DNA of 64,000 nucleotides. Source: Algoriphagus sp. AGSA1. Its GTDB lineage: Bacteria > Bacteroidota > Bacteroidia > Cytophagales > Cyclobacteriaceae. The position numbers were made by a program, and so were the translations under genes. The DNA lies in NCBI RefSeq assembly GCF_021390545.1, contig NZ_JAJUWR010000005.1:1-64000 (forward strand). Reading direction: 5' to 3'. Below are positions 1 to 8,423 of this stretch, piece after piece (the stretch's first letter is position 1; every line of letters starts with the position of its first letter). Below the pieces are notes generated by a model, which was given only the letters and a program-made list of their open reading frames with translations, searched no databases and was not told the origin of the DNA.

Positions 1-55
1 AAAATAGACAGTCTTTCTTTGAACATCAGAAATAGCTAAACTATATTTACTAACT

Positions 56-120
56 GGTGCACCCTTGTTGCCATTAGTGGCGCATTCCTGTTTTCCATTT
101 TTGGTGCATTGTCAGTTACC
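56..120. repeat. Short tandem repeat array, possible IS21-type terminus
   Basis: Three similar units start at 56, 79 and 103. Each begins GGTGCA or GGCGCA, and the first two continue into TGTTKYCCATT, giving a 23-24 bp period; the third copy is cut short before TGTCAG. Multiple terminal repeats of about this length are typical of IS21-family ends, and the array sits at the very edge of the window, so a transposon remnant running off the left side is plausible. That assignment is inference; the repeat itself is seen. From 121 to 428 I see no gene or strong signal. Confidence 0.45.
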
Positions 121-428
121 GACTACAACTTTCTATATTTCCGAATAAAATAAAACACCTGATTTTTTGTTTATCTTACTGAAACCGGATATTTAACTTT
201 CCAAAAAAAGCAATCTATCAAAAAGGATGGTACTAAAAGTAAACTATCCGTAAACCATTATATTGAGACATAAAAATCTTGATTGACCAATCCAGAAAGC
301 CGGAATAGTCTGGAGTAGAGGTATGTGATCAGTGAGGAGGGGAAGAGGGTGATTTAAAATTTATGCGAAAAACGTAAAAATTGAACCAGTTTTTGCTATT
401 TTGTATTACAGATAAAAAGGAGGTAAAA

Positions 429-605
429 ATGAGTGATAAGGATTTTGCGAAATTGATGGAGATTGCCAAGGAAAGTATTGAGGCAGCAAAGACCATGTCC
501 AAGAAGGAGGCTATAGCCTCCTTGAACCGTGCGGGTATCCTAACCAAGAAAGGAGAATTCACTAAACATTATCCTGCATTAAAGGCACATTCCAAAAGGA
601 AATAG
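429..605 (+). CDS. Small antitoxin-like protein (58 aa)
   Basis: The ATG at 429 is preceded by a strong AAGGAGG at 418-424, unusually clear for this lineage, which fixes the start; an upstream in-frame ATG at 381 has no such site. The protein is helical and basic, ending in a segment with AGILTKKGEFTKHY, a pattern I know from the C-terminal tails of small antitoxin-like proteins in which a partner-binding helix precedes it. It lies 28 bp upstream of an ADP-ribosyltransferase-like gene, the spacing expected of a two-gene toxin-antitoxin operon. The antitoxin role is inferred from size, tail and neighbour; I recognise no named family with certainty. Confidence 0.6.
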   Translation: MSDKDFAKLMEIAKESIEAAKTMSKKEAIASLNRAGILTKKGEFTKHYPALKAHSKRK

Positions 606-633
606 ACGATTTTAAAACTAACCTGATTTTTTA

Positions 634-1278
634 ATGTATGATGTAAGGCCTAATTTTATTATTGGATTTCATGGGTGCGAGAAATCTGATAGAGACAAAT
701 TGATTAATCATCCGAATGAAATACTCATTTCGAAAAACCCATATGACTGGCTAGGGAATGGAATGTATTTTTGGGAGAATAATTATACCCGAGCCTTGCT
801 TTGGGCAGAAGAAAAAAAGAAAAATGGCAAGATAAAAAACCCATCTGTTCTCGGGGCGGTCATCCACTTAGGCTATTGTTGTGATTTTCTCGATTCTAAG
901 TATATCAGGCTAATTCAACATCACTATACCGGATTCAAAGATTTATACGATATTCTTGGAGATGAACTTCCGAAAAACAGGAATGTAAATAGTGATTCAA
1001 ACAAGAACTTACTGCTTAGGGAATTAGATTGTGCTGTGATAGAATTCATGCATCAATCGATTTTTGAAACTTGGGATGAAGAAATTGAAGTTGAAGGAAA
1101 TAGTTCTACTAAAAATTTCGATACTACCAGAGGTGTCTTTACAGAGGGTGGGCCCGCCTTTGAAGGAGCAGGGCTTTTTGAAAAAAGCCATATTCAAGTA
1201 TGTGTTCGTAATCCAAATTGTATTAAAGGGTTTTTCACCCCAAGGGAAGAAATTGAATTTCCAATTATTGAGAAGTGA
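634..1278 (+). CDS. ADP-ribosyltransferase-like (PARP/DUF3990-type fold) protein, candidate toxin
   Basis: A 214-aa protein with an apparent H-Y-E layout of the diphtheria-toxin/PARP ART fold: GFHGC at 11-15 (His13), GNGMYFWEN at 41-49 (Tyr45) followed by ALLWAEE, and a C-terminal acidic stretch FEGAGLFEKSHIQ at 176-188 (Glu177 or Glu183). The closing part, CVRNPNCIKGFF, is shared by a widespread uncharacterised family. Such proteins would transfer ADP-ribose from NAD to protein or nucleic acid. The preceding 58-aa gene probably neutralises it. The codons are AT-rich like the flanking HNH gene. DUF3990 membership and catalytic activity are inference from motifs; the fold call is fairly firm. 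Confidence 0.6.
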   Translation: MYDVRPNFIIGFHGCEKSDRDKLINHPNEILISKNPYDWLGNGMYFWENNYTRALLWAEEKKKNGKIKNPSVLGAVIHLGYCCDFLDSKYIRLIQHHYTGFKDLYDILGDELPKNRNVNSDSNKNLLLRELDCAVIEFMHQSIFETWDEEIEVEGNSSTKNFDTTRGVFTEGGPAFEGAGLFEKSHIQVCVRNPNCIKGFFTPREEIEFPIIEK

Positions 1279-1321
1279 AAAATTGCGCTTCTAGTCTTAA
1301 ACCAAATCAGTGAACTATACC

Positions 1322-2449
1322 ATGAATCAACAGATCCATACATTTTTTTCACAGGAAACGGCATTAAATGAATTTTTGAAATTATACGAGATTCAAAATA
1401 TAGTAAAGCCTCTAAATTCTACACAAAGAGGCATGAAACCCAAAAAAGATAGAATATGTAGATTTTGCGCAGCATCAAATGAAAGCAGCACTTTCAGAAA
1501 TGATGCGCATCTAATCCCTAACTTTCTTGGTAACAAACACTTAGTTTCCGACTTTGAATGCGACAAGTGCAATATGCTGTTTAGTACATTTGAAAACGAT
1601 TTCGCTAATTGGTTAGGAATATCAAGATCTATTCACGGAACTATTGGAAAAAAAGGAAAGTCTAAATACAAATCGACAGACGGTGTAAACGCAAACCCAA
1701 ACTTTACAGAAAACTCGCAAGACAAATACAATGTATTATTAAATTCAGATAAAAGTTTTATAGAATTCGACTCTGAAACTTCTAAAAACACAATTAACTA
1801 TAAGAAGCAACCATATATTCCAATTAATGTTTACAAATCATTATTAAAAATTGCTCTTTCCATCATACCAGAAACAGAAGCTCCAAATTACATTTATACT
1901 ATAAAAAATCTTATTACTTCAACCAAGGAAAATATCTTAACACAATTTGCTCAGTTCATTCATTGCACGGGATTGCCAATTTATCAAAATGAAGAAAAGC
2001 TGGCATGTTACCTATTTAGCAGAAAAGATATTACAGAGAAAGCACCTTTTCATATTTTTACAATTCACTATGAAAATATATTTATATCAATCCCCATTCC
2101 TCTTCATTTAGGAGATTGTAAAAACGGATTATATAATTCAGGAATAAATTTCATGTTCCCTCCACCTATATATCTATCCCCGCTTACTCAGGATCAACCC
2201 CTCCAAACAAAAATGACAAATCTATCTTCCACTGAGAAAAATACTAATGATTATGGATACATCGAATTTCAAACACCAACTATTAATCAAGACTTAATGT
2301 ACTATGATCCCAAAACAGGCAAATCTGGAAAAGCAGATTTTAAACCAGAAGAAATAAGAGGTGTATTAATTGTAGACGCTAATAAAAAGCTTACCATGGA
2401 AGAGCTACAACAATTAGCTGATAAAGCAGTAGGAAAACAGAGTAAATAA
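1322..2449 (+). CDS. HNH endonuclease-like protein
   Basis: About 375 aa. A GTG at 1310 is in frame, but the ATG at 1322 is the more natural start. Near residue 50 is a zinc-binding pair CRFC, then AHLIPNFLGN, then CDKCNMLFSTFEND. This C-x2-C / H-x-IP-x2-LG / C-x2-C-N order is that of HNH_5-type nucleases, where the His and Asn sit in the beta-beta-alpha-metal active site. The remaining 300 residues are AT-rich and unlike anything I can name, perhaps a sensing or target-binding part. It lies 43 bp after the ART-like gene and tail-to-tail with the Qat operon. Enzymatic action on DNA is inferred. Confidence 0.55.
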   Translation: MNQQIHTFFSQETALNEFLKLYEIQNIVKPLNSTQRGMKPKKDRICRFCAASNESSTFRNDAHLIPNFLGNKHLVSDFECDKCNMLFSTFENDFANWLGISRSIHGTIGKKGKSKYKSTDGVNANPNFTENSQDKYNVLLNSDKSFIEFDSETSKNTINYKKQPYIPINVYKSLLKIALSIIPETEAPNYIYTIKNLITSTKENILTQFAQFIHCTGLPIYQNEEKLACYLFSRKDITEKAPFHIFTIHYENIFISIPIPLHLGDCKNGLYNSGINFMFPPPIYLSPLTQDQPLQTKMTNLSSTEKNTNDYGYIEFQTPTINQDLMYYDPKTGKSGKADFKPEEIRGVLIVDANKKLTMEELQQLADKAVGKQSK

Positions 2450-2652
2450 GTTGATCATTAATCGTCCCTGAGTGGGTAAAAGCAGATAACTGGAAGATTT
2501 AGTTAATTAATAATACTGCTTTGTTCTGTATTAATCATATGTAGCCTCACTTTCCAAATTAGCTCTCTTAGACAATGATTAGAAAAATTCTCTCCCAACT
2601 TTAATCCTTCCTTTTATAGAAGTGCCGTTTTTTAAATGATTATATAGAAGTT

Positions 2653-3393
2653 CTAATTACCCGACAATAAAGACTTAAAATTATTAAAAAACACTGATGC
2701 CTCTATTTCCTCAGCATTCACGATATTTTTTTTTATTCGTATAATCTCATTAATAGTAATTTTTGAATTCAGAGGTGTGAATGGAACATTCTCTAAGACT
2801 GTAAAAGGACCATCAGACTCCAAGAGAATTCTGTCGAGGGGTAAAGCTCCGATAATCTTTTTACCATTGACCGATTGGGTCATGTTATAATTTATCGAAA
2901 AGTAAAAACCATAAGATAAGGCAGTCTCGAGATCTTTAAGGGAACCTGAATACCAGTGAAGTATTATCTTTCCAGGAAAATTATTCCCGATCATCGAAAT
3001 TAGTTGTTTTTCAGCTCTACGGGAATGTATTGTCAAAATCTTATTGCCATCTTCTGCACAAATATTTAGTATTGAACTAAATATATCCTTCTGATCCTTA
3101 AAATCCTGTGATGCCTTTCGAAGATTATCTAAACCAATTTCTCCAATATATCTAGATCGGTCGATTAATTCGCGAAACACTGAAAGCTGGCTTTTGTACT
3201 GTGAGGCCAGTTCAGGGTGAAACCCCAAAGCTGGCCTAATAAATTTAAATCCTTCGCACAACTTTTCAGTGTGACTGAATAGTTTTGGAAGATTTGTAAC
3301 AGCAATTGTGTATATTTTCATCTCCTCCAATCTTTGCAGTAAACCAAGATTATCCTCAACTAAGTCCAAATGAAAATGAGTGTCAAAAAGCAT
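2653..3393 (-). CDS. qatD: QatD, TatD-like metal-dependent nuclease of the Qat defence system
   Basis: A TIM-barrel metal hydrolase of 246 aa. All TatD metal ligands are visible: HFH (6-8), GEIGLD with Glu85, His123 in TIHSRR, His146 in ILHWYSG, and Asp194 in LESDGPF. TatD proteins are 3'-5' exonucleases or deoxyribonucleases; in Qat the TatD-like subunit is required for anti-phage protection. It is the last gene of the minus-strand qatA-qatB-qatC-qatD operon, starting 4 bp after qatC. An isolated housekeeping tatD is the alternative, but the neighbours make qatD nearly certain. Confidence 0.92.
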   Translation of the reverse strand: MLFDTHFHLDLVEDNLGLLQRLEEMKIYTIAVTNLPKLFSHTEKLCEGFKFIRPALGFHPELASQYKSQLSVFRELIDRSRYIGEIGLDNLRKASQDFKDQKDIFSSILNICAEDGNKILTIHSRRAEKQLISMIGNNFPGKIILHWYSGSLKDLETALSYGFYFSINYNMTQSVNGKKIIGALPLDRILLESDGPFTVLENVPFTPLNSKITINEIIRIKKNIVNAEEIEASVFFNNFKSLLSGN

Positions 3394-3397
3394 GTAG

Positions 3398-4738
3398 CTA
3401 ACTATTTAAAAAGTCTTTAACCTCGTTCATCCCGCGTACATAGACAGAAATGTATTCATCCAGTGATGTACTGTTTTCATAGGGTATTGGGCCTGACCTG
3501 CTGATCTGTAAAGCTAACGAATGTCGGGCAGACATCCCATCAAGTTTTTCTAGGGCCATTTTGAATGCGCGATAGTCGGCACCTTTTTTAGTTTTCTGTG
3601 AAGGAGGCTCTCTCCTTACGTCCTCAAGAGCATAGTCAGTAGAGATTTCGCCGAACTTCTTTTCAGCCGACTGCCTGATAATACATGGCACACAGTAGCC
3701 GCAATTTAAACCTGGTGCTTTTCCTGTGTAACGGCTGTTTTCAGGGTGAGAGCAGGATATTGTTTCCTTCGAATGCAGCGCCAAAAATTCTCCATCCCTA
3801 CACTCCACCATCATCTGTCCTTTGGTTTTAAACCTATAAGGATTAATGATTATATTGAAAATCCCGAGCGCTGGAAAAATGTGGTTAAGGCCATCCACAA
3901 AATATGGATGGGTCGTTCTTGTACTATGACTGCTCAAGCGGGTCTTTGTCAAAGGAATGTTTAACGAAATAAGACCATTTTCAGGAAGTATTAGCGGAAT
4001 GTCATTCCCTAACGAATTGGCCATAGCCAGTCCTAGGCAAATGAATAGCAATGACCTTGCTCTTGAGGAGTTTTCTTTTTGCGCATCACTATTTTTCTGA
4101 TTTGGTTGCACATAAAAACGACTGGAGCTGAATTTGTCGGCTCCGAATTTAGTTATCAGTCCTTGAAGAATTTTTTCTTGCGTACTGCTTTCAGTACCTG
4201 TTTTATAATGGCTCACAAAGTATGGCTTTTCATTTCCGCTACTCAGAAGATCAATGGCTCCGATGAAAGAATCCAGGCCACCCGATAAAAGGCTGACTTT
4301 TGTAAATCCTCCAGCATTTCTTTGTTCAGAAATCTCTACCTCCCGATCATCAGCATGTTTTCTGAAATTGAAAACCCATTTATCCCCACTTAAAAATCCT
4401 ATATAATTTTCGAGGGGCTCCTTTACACTGTTCCAGGCATCGATATCATGTACAACAAGATAAACAACCATATGCCTACTCCAGCCTTGAAAACCGTTCA
4501 TGCTCCTGGAAACAACCTGATCAATAGTATATAGGCCAAGAGCAAAGTTCAAAACGTCATACATCGAATTGTTCAATACCAGTCCCACTCTGTCTAGTTC
4601 ATTCAGGATCGAGGAACGCAACATTTTGTTCTCATCACCCTGGTCCAAAGAAACAACCACTGGCATTTTCCCTTCAGGCAATCCTAACTCTAGTACTTCA
4701 GCCTGTTTGACCTTCACTATTATGTGTATAGTACTCAT
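3398..4738 (-). CDS. qatC: QatC, QueC-like ATP-pyrophosphatase of the Qat defence system
   Basis: A 446-aa PP-loop protein. SGGLDS lies at 152-157, the nucleotide-binding loop of QueC-type enzymes that make 7-cyano-7-deazaguanine. Cys329 and a CGYCVPC cluster (346, 349, 352) form the QueC-like zinc site. The N-terminal 140 residues are an extra domain absent from housekeeping QueC. In Qat systems this QueC homologue is thought to modify a protein or nucleotide target rather than make queuosine; that role is literature-based, not seen. It overlaps qatB by 4 bp, implying translational coupling. Confidence 0.92.
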   Translation of the reverse strand: MSTIHIIVKVKQAEVLELGLPEGKMPVVVSLDQGDENKMLRSSILNELDRVGLVLNNSMYDVLNFALGLYTIDQVVSRSMNGFQGWSRHMVVYLVVHDIDAWNSVKEPLENYIGFLSGDKWVFNFRKHADDREVEISEQRNAGGFTKVSLLSGGLDSFIGAIDLLSSGNEKPYFVSHYKTGTESSTQEKILQGLITKFGADKFSSSRFYVQPNQKNSDAQKENSSRARSLLFICLGLAMANSLGNDIPLILPENGLISLNIPLTKTRLSSHSTRTTHPYFVDGLNHIFPALGIFNIIINPYRFKTKGQMMVECRDGEFLALHSKETISCSHPENSRYTGKAPGLNCGYCVPCIIRQSAEKKFGEISTDYALEDVRREPPSQKTKKGADYRAFKMALEKLDGMSARHSLALQISRSGPIPYENSTSLDEYISVYVRGMNEVKDFLNS

Positions 4739-5640
4739 ATTTCCAATAAAGAATAAGCAGTGGAAAAAATATCTTCTATAATTTTTGATGTCGATACATC
4801 TTGCAAGCTACTCGTTTCAATAGTAACTGACCTATATTGCTCTGTCGTCTCCGCATAGATTAAGTCTTTCACGGAACACTCAAGTTCCACGGCCTCCTGC
4901 ACAGTTATATTCCCCTTCTCTATGGTACTGCCCAACTCATACATCCATTTGCTGAATATATAATTACTTACATATTCTATCAATGTTTCCTTCACAAGCT
5001 CGGAAGTTAGGTTCTCCAATGAATTGATATCATTTTCATCCATTTTCATATACAGCGTATCAAGGGTAGAAATCATAGCGTCTCTTGCAATCGCCTCATC
5101 ATTTGTAGAACCCACTGGTGCCAGCACATTTGCAATGGCCATGCAAGTCTCTTCCGTCGATTTCCCTATAAAATCTGACAACCCAAGGCTATCCAATGTT
5201 TCGGCAAAGCCACGTGAAGACAACGATCCGAGGAAAGAGGCATAAGTACTACCTACCCTGATTCCCTTAGAGGCGGCTTTAGTTGCCGACTTTGATCCTC
5301 CCAAACTACCAACGTATTTTTTACCAGCTTTTCTGAATGAAGCACCTCCTGTATTGTTAGACATGCGCGTCATCGCCCCTTTAGCACTCCCCCAGTTTCG
5401 CGAGACGCTTTCTGTTGCGGGAGCTTCCGGCACAGGTGCAGGCGTAGCATTATCATTGACAGGTTGATTTTGGTCTTCGGGGGAGCGTTCAGGTGCAATA
5501 TCAGAGCTGTCAAACGGCGGAGGTTCTGGTAAGGGTGCATCAGGATTTGGATCGGGAGCAGGTAAATCGTCATCGTTATACCAGGGCGGCAAAAGTGGCG
5601 GTGAGCCTTTAGGCCCGCCGTTTGAAGCGGAAGTTCCCAT
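4735..5640 (-). CDS. qatB: QatB, Qat defence system protein
   Basis: 301 aa, opening MGTSASNGGPKGSPPLLPPW, the Gly/Pro-rich start characteristic of QatB. Residues 20-90 are a low-complexity Pro/Asp/Ala linker and 90-140 are Gly/Ser/Lys-rich; the rest is helical. It has no catalytic motif that I can see. The exposed glycine-rich N-terminus would suit a modification substrate of the QueC-like partner, which is inference. It starts 2 bp after qatA stops and overlaps qatC by 4 bp. Confidence 0.9.
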   Translation of the reverse strand: MGTSASNGGPKGSPPLLPPWYNDDDLPAPDPNPDAPLPEPPPFDSSDIAPERSPEDQNQPVNDNATPAPVPEAPATESVSRNWGSAKGAMTRMSNNTGGASFRKAGKKYVGSLGGSKSATKAASKGIRVGSTYASFLGSLSSRGFAETLDSLGLSDFIGKSTEETCMAIANVLAPVGSTNDEAIARDAMISTLDTLYMKMDENDINSLENLTSELVKETLIEYVSNYIFSKWMYELGSTIEKGNITVQEAVELECSVKDLIYAETTEQYRSVTIETSSLQDVSTSKIIEDIFSTAYSLLEI

Positions 5641-5642
5641 AA

Positions 5643-7475
5643 CTATTTTTCTATTTTTGTCTTCGCCAGATTTGACAGTCTTTTATTTTCTGAACCTGAC
5701 CATTTTTTCAGGAGTGTTTTTAGCTGCTGAGGATGTGATGTTTTTAATAATCCTTCCGCCATCGTTACCGTTGTCAATGGCAGGGTCTTTTCATTTACTT
5801 TACTTAGAAAAGTGATTAGTTGGGAAATGAGCTCAGGTTTTAATCTGCATAATTCGATTAACATTTTAAGGGGAGCTGTATTTTCCTTAGAACTTTCACC
5901 CTGTCGAATTTTCTGTGTCAAGGCCTCAAAAACTGAAGCCGCTTCGCTGCCTGAAACCGCTGAAATCGTCTTTAGTGTGTTGTTTTGAATAGTTTGAGAC
6001 TCACTCAAAAGACCTTGAAGTACTTCTTGGGCTTTTGGTGTCATTCTCTGCAGGTTAACTGCGGTTATCCCCAGTTTCTCTCGAGAGAAATAGAAGTAGG
6101 GCTGGAGGTTTTCTCCGGAGAGCTTCGGTTCGCTTTTTACCCAATCTGAAAGCCATAAATCCTCCAGTAAAAGTTTTTGTTCTTCGTTCAGCCCCGTTTG
6201 CTCTCCTTCTTTTAGATCAAAATGTTCCAGAGGCGCCAATAGTGTAAGCAATCCATTATTTTTGGCCTGAAAATCATGGAAACTGCTAAATGTTTCCGGT
6301 TTAAAATACTCTAAGAGCATCAATTTGGCCAACATCCTTCTTTTAAGAGTCATTCCTTTGGAGCCCCCCATCTGCATTCGGATCAATAGGGTGTTAAGAA
6401 AACGTTTCGTTTGTCTTGGATTACCATTTAAACCTCTGCTCAAGACTGGCACTACTTGTGAGCAAAGCGCAATCGCATCTACAAATTCGTTATCAGGGGA
6501 GGCGAAAAAATCATTCAAGTTAGTTTGGTCAAACATAAAATCGAAGCCTTTGGCCTGTTTGGCTAGAATTACCTCACTCCTCATTTTTTCAAACAATTCG
6601 TCATCGACATATAACTTGGCGAATAGAAGGTTGATGTACGTGGTCATTTCAACAGTATTCAGCTCTGGTATGCGAATTGGAAACTGGATGAGTTTCTCCA
6701 AATAATCACGCCCGACTTCCATATTATCACCCGGAACCTCAGGAAATCTTCTTTTGACAGAGTATTTGATCAGTCGCTCATCCGCTCCTATCACGAAGGC
6801 AGTATTTTTTGTAAACAAAAACAACTTGATGGCTTCCAGCGTCCCAATTACCGTATCGGGGGAACAGCGGTCTAGATCGTCAATGAGTACGATTATCTTC
6901 GCTATCTTTGTTTCACTGATGAGATCTTCAAAGTTTTTATGGAATTCCTGGATATTACTCCGGAGTGTATCATCCGGATCACCTTCTTTTTTCTCCTGTT
7001 TGGCCTTAATGTAGCTTTCATAGTCCACATCTTTTAGCTTGGCAATCGCTTCTGTTGCAGCAATGCTTAATGAGCCCAATGGACCCATTGTGGCATACGC
7101 AATTGCATGTTTCGAAGCAGTCCCTGCGGCTTTTATCCAATCAATACGCTTTAAAAGTTTTGCAGCAGATTTTAATGCCTTCTCTGTAAAGGTTCGCTTT
7201 GCGATAATTTCATCTACGATACTTGCCATCAATACCGTCTTCGCATCCTCATAACCTTCAAAAAGCCACCCATTAAATCTAATTACCAAAACGTCTTTAT
7301 TATCTTCATAGTGATGTTCGACCATTTTCATTAAACTCGATTTTCCACTACCCCAGTCACCGTAAATACCTATACTACACGGCAAAAGATCTGGATTATC
7401 TATTATACCCGTTACAGCATTTAATAAATGACTATAATCAATATAGTCTGATAGCGATTCATTGTCACTCCACAT
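5643..7475 (-). CDS. qatA: QatA, KAP-family P-loop ATPase of the Qat defence system
   Basis: A 610-aa KAP NTPase. Walker A GDWGSGKSS lies at 39-47 and Walker B IIVLIDDLDR at 194-203, the latter with the DDLDR signature of the family. A hydrophobic Ala/Gly-rich stretch (about 115-145) sits between them, where KAP proteins carry a membrane-associated insert. It is the first gene of the operon and probably the infection sensor or motor; that role is inferred. No upstream terminator or operator is obvious, and the promoter must lie in the 7476-7700 AT-rich DNA. Confidence 0.93.
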   Translation of the reverse strand: MWSDNESLSDYIDYSHLLNAVTGIIDNPDLLPCSIGIYGDWGSGKSSLMKMVEHHYEDNKDVLVIRFNGWLFEGYEDAKTVLMASIVDEIIAKRTFTEKALKSAAKLLKRIDWIKAAGTASKHAIAYATMGPLGSLSIAATEAIAKLKDVDYESYIKAKQEKKEGDPDDTLRSNIQEFHKNFEDLISETKIAKIIVLIDDLDRCSPDTVIGTLEAIKLFLFTKNTAFVIGADERLIKYSVKRRFPEVPGDNMEVGRDYLEKLIQFPIRIPELNTVEMTTYINLLFAKLYVDDELFEKMRSEVILAKQAKGFDFMFDQTNLNDFFASPDNEFVDAIALCSQVVPVLSRGLNGNPRQTKRFLNTLLIRMQMGGSKGMTLKRRMLAKLMLLEYFKPETFSSFHDFQAKNNGLLTLLAPLEHFDLKEGEQTGLNEEQKLLLEDLWLSDWVKSEPKLSGENLQPYFYFSREKLGITAVNLQRMTPKAQEVLQGLLSESQTIQNNTLKTISAVSGSEAASVFEALTQKIRQGESSKENTAPLKMLIELCRLKPELISQLITFLSKVNEKTLPLTTVTMAEGLLKTSHPQQLKTLLKKWSGSENKRLSNLAKTKIEK

Positions 7476-8095
7476 ACTTAATATTTATACTTTATGATAA
7501 ATCCCACTAATAATAGGTCATGTCGTTACTGGGAGGAACTTTAAATTCCTCACCCATCCTTTACCTATTTGAAATTGGCATGGCTTGGGTTTCTAAATTT
7601 AAACGAGACACAAGGATACTATAAAAGTTGGCGTAGTTCCAGGATTCTGGGAGTCTCAGTGCTTGAGAGCCGCAGGCGATAAAGAACAGTCACAAGAAAA
7701 GGAATAAAATGATACCAGCACATACCCTATACAGGGTATTTTTTGGGGAAATGGGAGGAAATGTGAGGGAATTGCGGTGTTTTTTACTCGATCTGAAGAA
7801 TTATCTTCGTCTCACCGCATCCTTTTTCTGACAAAAACAGAAGGTGAGGTTCATGATCTGTTGTGGGGTGATTGGATTAACTCCTTTAGGTGTAGTCAAA
7901 ATGCTCGTTCTGACTTAGTGGGATTTGTAAATCCACCTAGTTAAAACTCTTTCATCTCTACTCTAAGACGATACTATTGACGTAAAAAGGTGACTTCCCT
8001 GCCAATTAATGTCAAAATGAACCAAACCACATCACGTAAACCACACACTTTAAGCAATTTACCCTATGTTTATACTTCACAAAACCCAAACTAAA
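7476..8095. other. Intergenic region between Qat and restriction islands, with inverted repeats
   Basis: 620 bp without a convincing gene. Visible elements are a GAGGAA/TTCCTC inverted repeat near 7532-7550, ACCCTATACAGGGT near 7726-7740, and GTGGGATTTGTAAATCCAC near 7918-7936. The leftmost part should hold the qat promoter (minus strand). The composition and lack of coding suggest a junction between two separately acquired defence modules. No transposase or attachment site is recognisable. Confidence 0.4.
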
Positions 8096-8296
8096 ATGCC
8101 AAATTTCGTAGTAAACAATGTCGCCCAACCCAATGGCGACCATGAAGTTCATCAAACTGGGTGTGACTATTTCCCAAGTAATTATCGGGATCTAGGCTGG
8201 CATCCAATATGCAGAACAGCAGTCGCCGAAGCAAAAAAAATCTATAGTAAAAGCAATGGGTGTTTTCATTGCAGTAATGATTGTCACACCACCTGA
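8096..8296 (+). CDS. Small Cys/His-rich conserved protein (66 aa)
   Basis: I take the ATG at 8096 rather than 8066 because conservation, as I remember the family, begins at MPNFVVNNVAQPNGDHEVH. Ordered metal-ligand candidates are His in GDHEVHQTGC, Cys in HPICRTAV, then GCFHCSNDCHTT at the end, giving five Cys and several His in 66 residues. Proteins of this form recur in many bacteria, often near mobile or defence genes, without an assigned function. It is followed at once by a strong terminator, so it is a single-gene unit. Zinc binding is inference. Confidence 0.65.
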   Translation: MPNFVVNNVAQPNGDHEVHQTGCDYFPSNYRDLGWHPICRTAVAEAKKIYSKSNGCFHCSNDCHTT

Positions 8297-8304
8297 TCGG
8301 ACAA

Positions 8305-8341
8305 TAAGGAGTTAAGCTTATTGACTCCTTAATATTTTTTT
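8305..8341 (+). terminator. Rho-independent terminator
   Basis: TAAGGAGTTAA (8305-8315) pairs with TTGACTCCTTA (8321-8331) over 11 bp with one G-T, loop GCTTA, then AATATTTTTTTT. It ends the small Cys/His gene and insulates it from the restriction operon. Confidence 0.85.
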
Positions 8342-8423
8342 TGAAAACATCTACAATAATTTTTACTTGTTATCACAGGATATTAAACTACCTTTATTAA
8401 AATTTGAAACTCACTACAAATAA

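Noticed and set aside
329-562. Minus-strand 77-codon frame over the small antitoxin-like gene
   Set aside because: It lies opposite a gene with a strong ribosome site and has no recognisable features.
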